Origin: a bacterium
GTDB taxonomy: Bacteria; Cyanobacteriota; Vampirovibrionia; Gastranaerophilales; Gastranaerophilaceae
Length of the DNA: 64,000 bases
Direction: 5' to 3'
Assembly: GCA_017470245.1 (NCBI GenBank)
Contig: JAFUEV010000072.1
Location: 1-64,000, forward strand
Below are positions 18,607 to 25,800 of the stretch, piece by piece. The position numbers were made by a program, and so were the translations under genes. The first letter of the stretch is position 1. Every line of letters begins with the position of its first letter. The notes beneath the pieces were generated by a model that saw only the letters and a list, made by a program, of their open reading frames with translations, was not told the DNA's origin and made no database searches.

Positions 18607-18630
18607 CCAATAAAATGCAATAATCAATAT

Positions 18631-19158
18631 ATGTCAAATTACAAACGATATTATTTGAAAGAAAATTCATATATTTTTATAACAGTAGTAACATATAACC
18701 GAAAAGAGATTTTAACAGACAATATTGAATTATTAAAAGAGGCATTCAAAAGATGTTTAATAAAATTCGATTTTGAAATTTTTGCAATTTGTGTAATGAA
18801 AAATCATATACATATGATTTTAAAGGAAAAGGAATTAAAGAATTATACAAAAATAATAGCAATTATGAAAAAGCATTTTTCATATAATTTAAGTAATAAG
18901 CCAAACAAAAATTCATTGTCGGAAAGTATGATAAAGAGGAAAGAAGCAGGTGTTTGGCAAAGAAGATTTTACGACCATATATTAAGAGACGAACAGGATT
19001 TATACAAACATATTGATTATATCCATTATAATTCATACAAGCATTATAAAATTTTACCGAGAGATTGGGAATATTCAAGTTTTAAAAAGTTTGTCAAATT
19101 AGGATTTTATGAACAGAATTGGTGTGATTTTAATTTAGAGAACATTGATTTAGAGTAA
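18631..19158 (+). CDS. REP-associated tyrosine transposase (RAYT, Y1_Tnp family)
   Basis: 175 aa HUH single-strand transposase. Residues ~47-60 contain VMKNHIHMIL with the HxH metal site. The segment GVWQRRFYDHILRDEQDL is the family hallmark, and HIDYIHYNSYKHY supplies the catalytic Tyr region. RAYTs cut and join REP hairpins, and this gene sits 25 bases after one perfect hairpin and 18 bases before its exact inverted copy. Full length and apparently intact. IS200-type classification is an alternative, but the WQRRFYDH pattern favours RAYT. Confidence 0.92.
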   Translation: MSNYKRYYLKENSYIFITVVTYNRKEILTDNIELLKEAFKRCLIKFDFEIFAICVMKNHIHMILKEKELKNYTKIIAIMKKHFSYNLSNKPNKNSLSESMIKRKEAGVWQRRFYDHILRDEQDLYKHIDYIHYNSYKHYKILPRDWEYSSFKKFVKLGFYEQNWCDFNLENIDLE

Positions 19159-19176
19159 TCAAATATATTAAATATT

Positions 19177-19201
19177 CGGTGCGTCAAACGACGCACCCTA
19201 C
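19177..19201 (-). repeat. REP palindrome, copy C (right flank of RAYT, inverted)
   Basis: GGTGCGTC-AAAC-GACGCACC followed by CTAC: an exact 25-bp reverse complement of copy B. Confidence 0.85.
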
Positions 19202-19336
19202 CAGCTACCAGCTACATACTATTATTTTGTCCGAGTACAAATTTAATTTGTAATTTTTGTAAACTTATTACTAAAATAATAGCAATTTTAAAAATTTTGT
19301 AATTTATGTAAATGTATAAGAAAGGAAGGTATATTT

Positions 19337-19660
19337 ATGGGCATTTCACCACTAAAGCATAGTAATCCTAATATGAAAACGACAGTTGATATTCCAACAA
19401 GCAGAAGAATAATTGATAATAATAGTATTCCTGCAGGAATTGATGATGAAGAAACTAGTTTTTCCGCACTTGATATTATTTCAAGACTTGACAGACTTGA
19501 TGGGAAATCAGCAAATGCTGGTTGGAAAGCAATCAGTGGAAGACCCATTGACAATAATAGCATTCTTGTAGGCATTGCTAATCCTACGGCAGAAGGACAC
19601 GTAATCTGCAAATCACGTGATTTTGTTTCCGGACCTGACAGACTTGATTACAGAGCATAA
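19337..19660 (+). CDS. Small two-repeat protein, 107 aa
   Basis: Unrecognised family. It has two copies of a ~42-residue unit: SRRIIDNNSIPAGI ending ISRLDRLDG, and SGRPIDNNSILVGI ending SGPDRLDYRA. The match is also visible in DNA (GATAATAATAG versus GACAATAATAG, and GACAGACTTGAT in both). A good AAGGAAGG ribosome site precedes ATG 19337. No signal peptide or membrane helix. It lies between the RAYT locus and the tRNA-Asp accessory segment. A long antisense frame is only a shadow. Confidence 0.6.
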   Translation: MGISPLKHSNPNMKTTVDIPTSRRIIDNNSIPAGIDDEETSFSALDIISRLDRLDGKSANAGWKAISGRPIDNNSILVGIANPTAEGHVICKSRDFVSGPDRLDYRA

Positions 19661-19759
19661 TAAGTGTTGTCCATAGCAAGTAGATGTGATTTTGGCACAA
19701 TTTTTTTGAAGCATCGCGACTCTGCGGTCGCTCGTTCAATTCTCAACAATTCAGCCATA

Positions 19760-19791
19760 AAAAAAAGAACCTCTAATGAGGTTCTTTTTTT
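19760..19791. terminator. Terminator hairpin beside displaced tRNA-Asp end (copy 1)
   Basis: AAAAGAACCTC-TAAT-GAGGTTCTTTT with flanking A and T runs, directly abutting the tRNA-Asp 3'-end copy at 19792. It resembles the terminator of the real tRNA at 23352. Confidence 0.75.
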
Positions 19792-19859
19792 AATGGCGGG
19801 ACCGACGAGGCTCTTGTCTTTGAATTTGCTTCACGAAAACCTGTCATTCACTTCACTAC
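19792..19859 (-). repeat. Displaced tRNA-Asp 3' end plus element end, copy 1 (att-like)
   Basis: The first 22 bases are identical to the tRNA-Asp 3' end at 23381-23402, including the encoded CCA. The next 46 bases are identical to 23189-23234 but unlike the tRNA. The whole 68 bp recurs exactly at 23167-23234. This is the pattern expected when elements insert into a tRNA 3' end and displace the old end. Confidence 0.7.
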
Positions 19860-20399
19860 TGGGGTTTATTTGGGACATTTGAATTGTAATTAATTAGCCT
19901 GTGTTAGCCGACACGTTGGGGTAATAGCGATTTTATACGAATTGACTCAAATGTAACTAAACTACTCTTTTTGTCCACATTCTGTCACCCAAAAGTCCGA
20001 TATAAATTCGAGCAAATTATAAATAGACAGTTAAAATTGAACAAGTCGTATGGTTATAGTTTTTCGGACACTTTTGAAATTGGTTTTTGTTTTTCTTAAT
20101 CGCTGTGTTTGGCTTGGCGCTTGAGTTTTACCCGCTTCCCAAAGTCTGAGAATCGGAGCTTTGAAAAGTCCGAAATGTCCAGTTATTAGGACGAAAATGT
20201 CCGGTATCTTTCCATAAAATTTTATAAAATCGCCAAGTTTCCTTATTATATTTGAATTACATCCGAGTGCAAAAAGCGGACATTTTATGCAATTTGCTAT
20301 TCAAAATTTATACCTAGCTCGGAAGAACCCCGCAAATTGTGCCTTTTAGAATTTTAATTATTTTGCGTAATTCTATTATATTTACCCCTAAGTCGGAAG

Positions 20400-20525
20400 T
20401 TGGATTTTGCGTAGGCTGAAGTGAGCGAAAGCGAACGAAACGCCGAAGTAACACGGAGTATAGCGAATATAATTTTGCAAAGCAAAATAAAATGAGCGAC
20501 TACGGAGTGTGAAGCAATAATCCAA
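20400..20525 (+). ncRNA. Candidate structured RNA domain (element Y)
   Basis: Nested complementary segments: TTGGATT (20400-20406) with AATCCAA (20519-20525), TTGC (20407-20410) with GCAA (20514-20517), and GTAG (20411-20414) with CTAC (20500-20503). Inside are a GC-GAAA-GC tetraloop hairpin near 20424-20431 and ATTTTGC-AAA-GCAAAAT at 20472-20488. A related sequence in inverted orientation is at 23222-23312. Transcription is not shown. It could instead be a DNA-level repeat. Confidence 0.4.
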
Positions 20526-20535
20526 TTCAATTTAG

Positions 20536-20609
20536 AGGGAAATCGCTTCCCTAAGTTTATTTTACAAAGATTTTATCGAAATAAACTCCAAAACTTTAAG
20601 ATGAGTTTT
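20536..20609 (+). other. Three consecutive hairpins after element Y
   Basis: AGGGAA-ATCGC-TTCCCT (20536-20552), AGTTTATTT (20554-20562) with AAATAAACT (20579-20587), and AAAACT (20590-20595) with AGTTTT (20604-20609). Together with element Y they form about 210 bases of continuous potential RNA structure. Confidence 0.45.
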
Positions 20610-20710
20610 CTAAAACTAAGTGTAAAAAATATAAGGTGTATAATCCGTTAGAAAAATTTTTATAATAAAAAAACAAAAATCAAATTTGCAATAAAACTTT
20701 ACAAATAATC

Positions 20711-20735
20711 AAAACCATGATGAATACATGGTTTT
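20711..20735. terminator. Hairpin upstream of the lysozyme gene
   Basis: AAAACCATG-ATGAATA-CATGGTTTT, perfect 9-bp stem closing in A and T runs, so it could terminate transcription in either direction. Confidence 0.5.
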
Positions 20736-20946
20736 AGACTTGTTTTCATGTAGTAAAAATAGTGCTTTTCGATAAAATACACTTGCAAAATTCTTGAAAA
20801 GATTTATACAGAGAATATGAACTAGGTTGTAAGTATTATATACAAGATAACTTGGGGATATGGATAGACTAAACTTAAATATAAATCAATATTTAAGCAG
20901 TATTTTATGTGCGTTCATCAGTGTAAGTCAAGAAAAGGAGGTAAAT

Positions 20947-21816
20947 ATGGCAAACTGGAACGAAGCTGATCATCCGAGAGATGATATAGGAAGATTCACT
21001 GATAAAGGCGGTGGTTCATCAACAAAAACAAAAGAAAGTTACGAAGAAAAAATGCAAAGACGAGCAGAGATTTTGTTCCCAAATACTGAGGAGAAAAAAA
21101 CAATAAATTCTAATTTTGACTACAAAAATATTGGTCTTGGTAATTTTAACAATGAAAATTTAAGCAGAGAAGATATATTGTTTCCAACTATGAAAAAGAA
21201 TAAATATATTGAGAATCTAAATGAAACTGATACAATTAAAAGATATCAAAATAATACGTTAGAAACATTTAAACAAAATTTACGGAATAAATCATTAGAA
21301 GTTGCACCAACGTGGAATAGCAGTTATAATGCAAAATTTTCAGATTCTGAATTGAAAAAAGCAAGAGAATTTATACATGGTGCAGAAGATTTTGGAGCTG
21401 AAGCGTATAAACCAACACCGAATGATGTATGGACAATAGGTTATGGGCATACAGGTCTGGTAGATGGAAAACCAATAACCCCGGGGATGAAAATTACTAA
21501 AGAAAAAGCAGAAGAATTATATAGAAAAGATTTTGAAAAGCATATAGTTGGATTAAAAAATATAGAGGTTCCTTTGACTACAAATCAAAAAATAGCTCTT
21601 GCAAGTTTCGCATATAACAATGGACCTGGGGTACTTAATAAGGACTCATCGGTAGTGAAGAAACTAAATTCTGGAGATTTTAAAGGTGCCTCCGATAAAA
21701 TGGGTGAATACATTAAACAGACAAATAAAAAAACAGGAAAACGGGAAGTTTTAAAGGGCTTAATTAATAGACGAGCAAAGGAAAAGAATTTATTTTATAC
21801 ACCTGACGAAGAGTGA
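20947..21816 (+). CDS. GH24 phage-type lysozyme with phage-head-associated N-terminal motif
   Basis: 289 aa from ATG 20947, set by a strong AAGGAGGT (20935-20942). The frame is open 29 codons further up. Residues ~5-22 read EADHPRDDIGRFTDKGG, a motif typical at ends of phage minor-head and morphogenesis proteins. The linker (~25-130) is charged. Residues ~145-285 are a T4-type lysozyme: catalytic Glu region (GAEDFGAEAYKP), WTIGYGHTG, NQKIALASFAYNNGPG and GLINRRAKEKNLF. It should cleave the peptidoglycan MurNAc-GlcNAc bond. No holin or other phage gene is near, so it may be a prophage relic or a delivered effector. Confidence 0.85.
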   Translation: MANWNEADHPRDDIGRFTDKGGGSSTKTKESYEEKMQRRAEILFPNTEEKKTINSNFDYKNIGLGNFNNENLSREDILFPTMKKNKYIENLNETDTIKRYQNNTLETFKQNLRNKSLEVAPTWNSSYNAKFSDSELKKAREFIHGAEDFGAEAYKPTPNDVWTIGYGHTGLVDGKPITPGMKITKEKAEELYRKDFEKHIVGLKNIEVPLTTNQKIALASFAYNNGPGVLNKDSSVVKKLNSGDFKGASDKMGEYIKQTNKKTGKREVLKGLINRRAKEKNLFYTPDEE

Positions 21817-21818
21817 TA

Positions 21819-22322
21819 TCATTCTTCGTCTTTTTCATATTTACATAAAGCTTCGTATGCTATTTCCCCGTTAGGCCATCCGTCAGGTCCGACACACCAG
21901 TAACCATAATAACCTTCTTCATCTGATATTAAATTGTTGTTTTCATCATAAACATATACTTTCTTATCATCAATGCATAATGAGTAATCTTGGCAAAAAG
22001 CCGCATATTTTATTAATTTATAATATGCAGGAACGCCATAAATTGCATCTATACGATTATCTTCATCATACATTTTAAACCAGGCAGATATTGAGTATTT
22101 TGTTTTTTCTATAGAGTCTTTATCAATATACATATAATCGGTTATTTTTTTCCAATTGCTTGCTTCCACCCTATTTTTAACTTTTATATCTATAGAATTA
22201 TCTATATTATTATTCATATCATTATGTTCTTCATTATTAACGGATTTTTTTATAAAAAAACCATAACCCAAAAAAGATAAAAACAAAAGTATAGAAAATG
22301 ATATAAATACAAGCTTTTTCAT
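21819..22322 (-). CDS. Membrane-anchored/exported protein, surface-adhesin-E-like
   Basis: 167 aa with an N-terminal hydrophobic helix (residues 3-25). The mature part contains ASNWKKITDYMYIDKDSIEK and a later AWFKMYDE, then YVYDENNNLI with a WCVGPDGWPNGEI end. This layout resembles the surface-adhesin protein E family (small secreted beta domain), but similarity is judged by eye. Convergent with the lysozyme gene, stops 2 bases apart. No evident ribosome site. Confidence 0.65.
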   Translation of the reverse strand: MKKLVFISFSILLFLSFLGYGFFIKKSVNNEEHNDMNNNIDNSIDIKVKNRVEASNWKKITDYMYIDKDSIEKTKYSISAWFKMYDEDNRIDAIYGVPAYYKLIKYAAFCQDYSLCIDDKKVYVYDENNNLISDEEGYYGYWCVGPDGWPNGEIAYEALCKYEKDEE

Positions 22323-22356
22323 AAAGTAATTATAACAATTTAAAAATTTAAAAACA

Positions 22357-22650
22357 ATGGATATGGATTACTATTTATATGACAGATTATTAGAAATTAT
22401 AAAATTTGAACCGTTCTCAAAACAAGATATAACTTCAATAATCGATCAATTATCAGAAGTCCCGTTTACGAATTGTGCCAAAAAGCTTTTATACACTCTC
22501 ACAAATCGATTCAGGCAATTGGTAAAAACTGTCAGTAAAGCAGAACAGGTCGCAAAATCAAACGGGTTAAGTTCCATAGACGAAATATTAATAAAGGAGG
22601 CAATGCAAAATGAAACAGAAAATTCTAAAATTGAGAAAGATTCTGAATAA
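22357..22650 (+). CDS. Hypothetical protein, 97 aa
   Basis: Unrecognised, helical and charged, without signal or membrane segment (DYYLYDRLLEIIKFEPFSKQ at the start). It overlaps the following small gene by 41 bases, and that gene's ribosome site AAGGAGG lies within this frame. The two were probably one operon before the downstream gene was broken. Confidence 0.6.
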   Translation: MDMDYYLYDRLLEIIKFEPFSKQDITSIIDQLSEVPFTNCAKKLLYTLTNRFRQLVKTVSKAEQVAKSNGLSSIDEILIKEAMQNETENSKIEKDSE

Positions 22651-22771
22651 GTTTACTATAGATGATATTTTATCGATGGATGATTTTGAAGAACAAGAAG
22701 TTTCAGAAATATTGTCAGAATTAGAAAATTCAGAAGTAATAAGTAAAATTTCAGCAGAATTGCTTGTTTTA
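22610..22771 (+). pseudogene. Truncated small gene (N-terminal ~54 residues)
   Basis: Starts MKQKILKLRKILNKFTIDDI behind a strong AAGGAGG and continues as an acidic helical protein to about base 22771. Beyond this the frame runs into the antisense strand of a kelch gene (the product turns to INRECPAITTT), so the natural C-terminus has been lost at a recombination junction. Family unknown. Confidence 0.55.
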
Positions 22772-23031
22772 TCTCCTATTAATCGTGAATGTCCAGCTAT
22801 AACCACGACTCTACCATCATCTAAAGGAACTAATTTATGACCGTCTCTTGCATAATGCATATCGTTTAATTTATATAAACCGGGTTTTGGATTTTGTTCT
22901 TTAGGATTAAATTGTGGAACTTCTGAGGCAAAGACGCTAACCTGTATATATAAAATGGAAAATATAATAACTACAATATTTGTAATAAATTTCTTGATGT
23001 TTTTATTATGCATATTTTCAACTTTTTTCAT
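22772..23031 (-). pseudogene. Truncated kelch-protein gene (signal peptide plus one blade)
   Basis: From 23031: MKKVENMHNKNIKK, a hydrophobic signal segment ending VFASE, then one kelch-like blade (DGHKLVPLDDGRVVVIAGHS, then SNSAEI). The real sequence stops near 22772, where the frame enters the antisense of the small gene at 22610. Related in style to the intact kelch gene at 14529-15596. Both partners at the junction are broken, pointing to a deletion or rearrangement. Confidence 0.65.
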
Positions 23032-23138
23032 AACTTCATTGTTAAATTATAACAAATTTTTTATAAATCTAAATGAAATGTAAATGAAAAATAAACCAAT
23101 TGGATTCGAACTAATTGAAACACAGACTACACCTACAA

Positions 23139-23164
23139 AAAAACACTTCTTAAGAAGTGTTTTA
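23139..23164. terminator. Terminator-like palindrome beside tRNA-end copy 2
   Basis: AAACACTTCTTAAGAAGTGTTT, a perfect palindrome flanked by A and T runs, ending just before the second displaced tRNA-Asp end at 23167. Confidence 0.6.
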
Positions 23165-23166
23165 AA

Positions 23167-23234
23167 AATGGCGGGACCGACGAGGCTCTTGTCTTTGAAT
23201 TTGCTTCACGAAAACCTGTCATTCACTTCACTAC
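23167..23234 (-). repeat. Displaced tRNA-Asp 3' end plus element end, copy 2 (att-like)
   Basis: Identical over 68 bp to 19792-19859. The first 22 bp equal the true tRNA-Asp 3' end at 23381-23402. Only about 147 bases separate it from the real tRNA, so the element between would be almost fully deleted. Confidence 0.7.
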
Positions 23235-23312
23235 CGTTGTCGTTCATTACGGTTTTCGGTTACTTCGGGTTCGCTCACTTCGTTCGACTCCACCCTACGC
23301 AAATTCCGCAAC
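23222..23312 (-). repeat. Element X, inverted relative of element Y
   Basis: On the minus strand it begins GTTGCGGAATTTGCGTAGG, matching GTTGGATTTTGCGTAGG of element Y (20399 on). It shares GAAGTGAGCGAA, CGAAGTAAC and a terminal ATGARCGAC.ACGG..GTG pattern in the same order. Shorter than Y. Confidence 0.5.
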
Positions 23313-23351
23313 TCGTGAAAAGGCAATTCTCGCCACTATCATTCTGCCATT

Positions 23352-23380
23352 AAAAAAGAACCCATAAAGGGTTCTTTTTT
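23352..23380 (-). terminator. Terminator of tRNA-Asp
   Basis: AAAAAAGAACCC-ATAAA-GGGTTCTTTTTT immediately beyond the encoded CCA end of tRNA-Asp. Confidence 0.8.
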
Positions 23381-23382
23381 AA

Positions 23383-23460
23383 TGGCGGGACCGACGAGGC
23401 TCGAACTCGCGACCTTCTGCGTGACAGGCAGACACTCTAACCAAACTGAGCTACGATCCC
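23383..23460 (-). tRNA. tRNA-Asp(GTC)
   Basis: Complete cloverleaf on the minus strand: acceptor GGGATCG/CGGTCCC, D stem GCTC/GAGT, anticodon stem TCTGC/GCAGA with loop CTGTCAC (anticodon GTC), T stem GCGAG/CTCGT with TTCGAGC, and an encoded GCCA end; 78 nt. Its 3' end is duplicated twice to the left (19792, 23167), marking it as the attachment site of accessory DNA. Confidence 0.95.
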
Positions 23461-23731
23461 ACTTATTAATTTGTCAATTGCATCGGGCTTTCCCTAACTG
23501 CAAAATAATTATAATCATAACAAAAAAAAATTGCAACTGTTTTTATTTATTTTCCTGAGAACTCCTGCATTATATGTAATGCAGATTCATTATTTAATTG
23601 CATATACCACTTTCTCTTTTTATTTCAATATATAGTTTTATTTAAATGTTTTCAATGGTTTACATATTAAGTTTTACTAATATTCTTTTTGCAATATAAT
23701 TAATATATTAAATGAGCTTTAAGAGGTTATT
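23461..23731. other. 271-bp AT-rich intergenic region
   Basis: Lies between divergent tRNA-Asp and glyS and should contain both promoters. No consensus pair stands out and no gene is seen. Confidence 0.4.
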
Positions 23732-25759
23732 ATGAATAAATATTTGTTAGAAATAGGTACAGAAGAACTTGCATATAAATTTATACCGTCTGCAATGGAA
23801 CAGTTAAAAGCAGAATTTACTAAGACTTTACAAGAAAATGAAATAAAATTCTCAGATATAAAAGTATATGCGACACCTCGAAGACTTGCCGTTATTATTG
23901 AAGGACTTGCAGAGAAACAAGATGACGTAGAAAAAACTATAAAAGGACCTATTGCAAATATTGCTTATGATGAAAATGGTAGTCTTACAAAAGCAGCATT
24001 AGGTTTTGCTAACAAAAACGGTATATCCCCTGATTCTCTTTTTAAACAGGATAATTACGTTTGGGCAAAAGTACAACAAAAAGGTAAAAATACAAAAGAA
24101 CTTTTAAAAGAAGTTGTACCTTCAATTATTTTAAAACTTAAAGGTACTCACTTTATGCGTTGGGCTGATTTGGATGTTAAATTCCAACGTCCAATCCGCT
24201 GGATTGTTTCTCTATTTAACAATGATAAAGTAGAGATTGAAGTCGCAAATGTCAAATCAAGTAATATAACAAGAGGTCACAGATTTTCTAAAACAGAAGT
24301 CATAATTAATTCTCCTGATGAATATTTAGCAGCACTTGAAAATGCTAATGTTATTGCGGATGTTGAAAAACGTAAAGCAACTATTGTAAAACTTGCTAAA
24401 GAAAAAGCTAATGAAATTGGTGCAGATATTGTAATGAATGATGACCTGTTGGATGAAGTTACATTTATTACGGAATGGCCGGTTCCTGTTGTTTGTTCAT
24501 TTGAAGAAAAATATCTTCAAATTCCGGAAAAAGTTGCAGTAACAGTTATGGCTGTTCATCAAAGATATTTTCCTCTATATAAAGACGGAAAATTATTAAA
24601 CAAATTTATTACTATAAGCAATTATGTAGGTAACACATTTGACAATATAAAAGCGGGAAATGAACGTGTTGTAAGAGCTCGTTTGGAAGATGCCGTTTTC
24701 TTTGTTCAGGAAGATACGCAAAAACCCTTACTGGCTTATCTTGATGAGCTAAAAGGTGTAACTTTCCAAAAAGGATTCGGAAGTGTTTACGATAAAACTC
24801 AAAGGATTTTAACTTTATCTAAAAATATAGCAAAGAAACTCAATGCTCCTTTATCTTCAGTCGAAAGAACAGCCCTTCTTTGCAAAGCAGATTTGGTTAC
24901 GAAATTGGTATTTGAATTTACAGAACTTCAAGGCTATATAGGTGCCGATTATGCACTAAGAAGCGGTGAACCAAAAGAAGTTGCAACCGGTATTATGGAA
25001 CACTATTTTCCATTAAATGCAGATTCGGATGTCGCACAAGGTATTGAAGGACAAATTGTCGGTATTGCAGATAAAATAGATACTGTTGTTACAGTATTTG
25101 CTGACGGTAAAAAAATATCAGGTTCTAATGACCCGCTTGGCGTTAGACGTGCTACTTTAGGTATTTTGAAAACAGTTCTTCAAAAAGGCTTAGATATAAA
25201 TATAACTGAATTATTAAAACAATCAATTGACTTAATTCCTGTTCAAATTGAGGATAAAACAAAATTATTTAATACTATAAAAGAATTTATAGAACAAAGA
25301 TTGATTGTTTTTATGTCCGATAAATATAAACATGATATCTTAGAAGCTTGTATAAGTGAAAAAGATGTCCTTTCCGATTTGAAAGACTTCACTAAACGAT
25401 TATCAATTCTAACTGATATTGTTAAAAAAGATAGCTATGCTCAATTCCATGAAGGAATTAACAGAATAATCCGCTTAATTAAAAATGAAAAAGATTTTGC
25501 AACTGTTAATGAAGCTTTATTTAACAATAATGCAGAAAAAGAACTATGGCGAGTAGTAAAAAGTATTGATGAAAATAAACTTTCTTACAACGATTTAGAA
25601 ACCGCTCTCGTTAATATAATTCCTTATATATCAGAGTTCTTTGACAAAGTTCTTGTAATGGATAATGATGAAAAAATCAAACAAAACAGACTTGCTATGC
25701 TGAATATAACTAAAAATAAATTTGCGAAAATAGCTGACTTTAGCAAGATTGTATATTAG
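23732..25759 (+). CDS. glyS: Glycine-tRNA ligase beta subunit
   Basis: 675 aa, usual length. Opens NKYLLEIGTEELAYKFIPSA, and contains HFMRWADLDVKFQRPIRWIV and the family segment AVHQRYFPLYKDGKLLNKFI. HD-like and C-terminal anticodon-binding helical regions follow. Works with the alpha subunit GlyQ, which is not in this window, so the subunits are encoded apart. Ribosome site AAGAGG before ATG 23732. Confidence 0.97.
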   Translation: MNKYLLEIGTEELAYKFIPSAMEQLKAEFTKTLQENEIKFSDIKVYATPRRLAVIIEGLAEKQDDVEKTIKGPIANIAYDENGSLTKAALGFANKNGISPDSLFKQDNYVWAKVQQKGKNTKELLKEVVPSIILKLKGTHFMRWADLDVKFQRPIRWIVSLFNNDKVEIEVANVKSSNITRGHRFSKTEVIINSPDEYLAALENANVIADVEKRKATIVKLAKEKANEIGADIVMNDDLLDEVTFITEWPVPVVCSFEEKYLQIPEKVAVTVMAVHQRYFPLYKDGKLLNKFITISNYVGNTFDNIKAGNERVVRARLEDAVFFVQEDTQKPLLAYLDELKGVTFQKGFGSVYDKTQRILTLSKNIAKKLNAPLSSVERTALLCKADLVTKLVFEFTELQGYIGADYALRSGEPKEVATGIMEHYFPLNADSDVAQGIEGQIVGIADKIDTVVTVFADGKKISGSNDPLGVRRATLGILKTVLQKGLDINITELLKQSIDLIPVQIEDKTKLFNTIKEFIEQRLIVFMSDKYKHDILEACISEKDVLSDLKDFTKRLSILTDIVKKDSYAQFHEGINRIIRLIKNEKDFATVNEALFNNNAEKELWRVVKSIDENKLSYNDLETALVNIIPYISEFFDKVLVMDNDEKIKQNRLAMLNITKNKFAKIADFSKIVY

Positions 25760-25800
25760 AAAATATATTTAATTGAATAGAATATTGCTTTGACTCGGTT

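Larger units (their letters stand above)
18425..18608 (+). repeat. Two tandem ~80-bp degenerate repeat units upstream of RAYT
   Basis: Each unit starts with TCAGACCTC and a C-rich CCCCTCTCCTATCTTAG stretch, continues through AAAATAATAAAT and ends in the GGTGYGTC-GTTT-GACGCACC palindrome. Unit 1 is about 18425-18505, unit 2 about 18525-18608. They are similar but not identical, so they are not a recent duplication. Confidence 0.7.
19860..20946. other. ~1.1-kb non-coding, hairpin-rich region
   Basis: No credible gene on either strand, and patchily higher GC than neighbours. The densest structure is 20400-20610: nested long-range pairs followed by three hairpins (see separate entries). Earlier parts (19900-20350) contain several AGTCCG/TGTCCG-type words but no clear fold by eye. 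It ends at the strong AAGGAGGT ribosome site of the lysozyme gene. Confidence 0.6.

Noticed and set aside
18631..19158. Classical IS200/IS605 insertion sequence
   Set aside because: No TnpB partner, and the WQRRFYDH pattern with flanking REP hairpins fits a RAYT better.
19288..19611. 107-residue minus-strand frame
   Set aside because: Antisense of the two-repeat protein, which has the ribosome site.
20711..20760. GTTTTAG-like segment suggesting a tracrRNA or CRISPR repeat
   Set aside because: Only a single hairpin, no repeat array and no cas gene in the window.
23084..23353. Plus-strand 89-residue frame (and the similar one at 19664)
   Set aside because: Both read through the displaced tRNA-Asp ends and terminator hairpins; their similarity comes from the 68-bp repeat.
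19792..23460. Complete prophage
   Set aside because: Only a lysozyme with a phage-like motif is present; no capsid, portal, terminase, tail or integrase genes.
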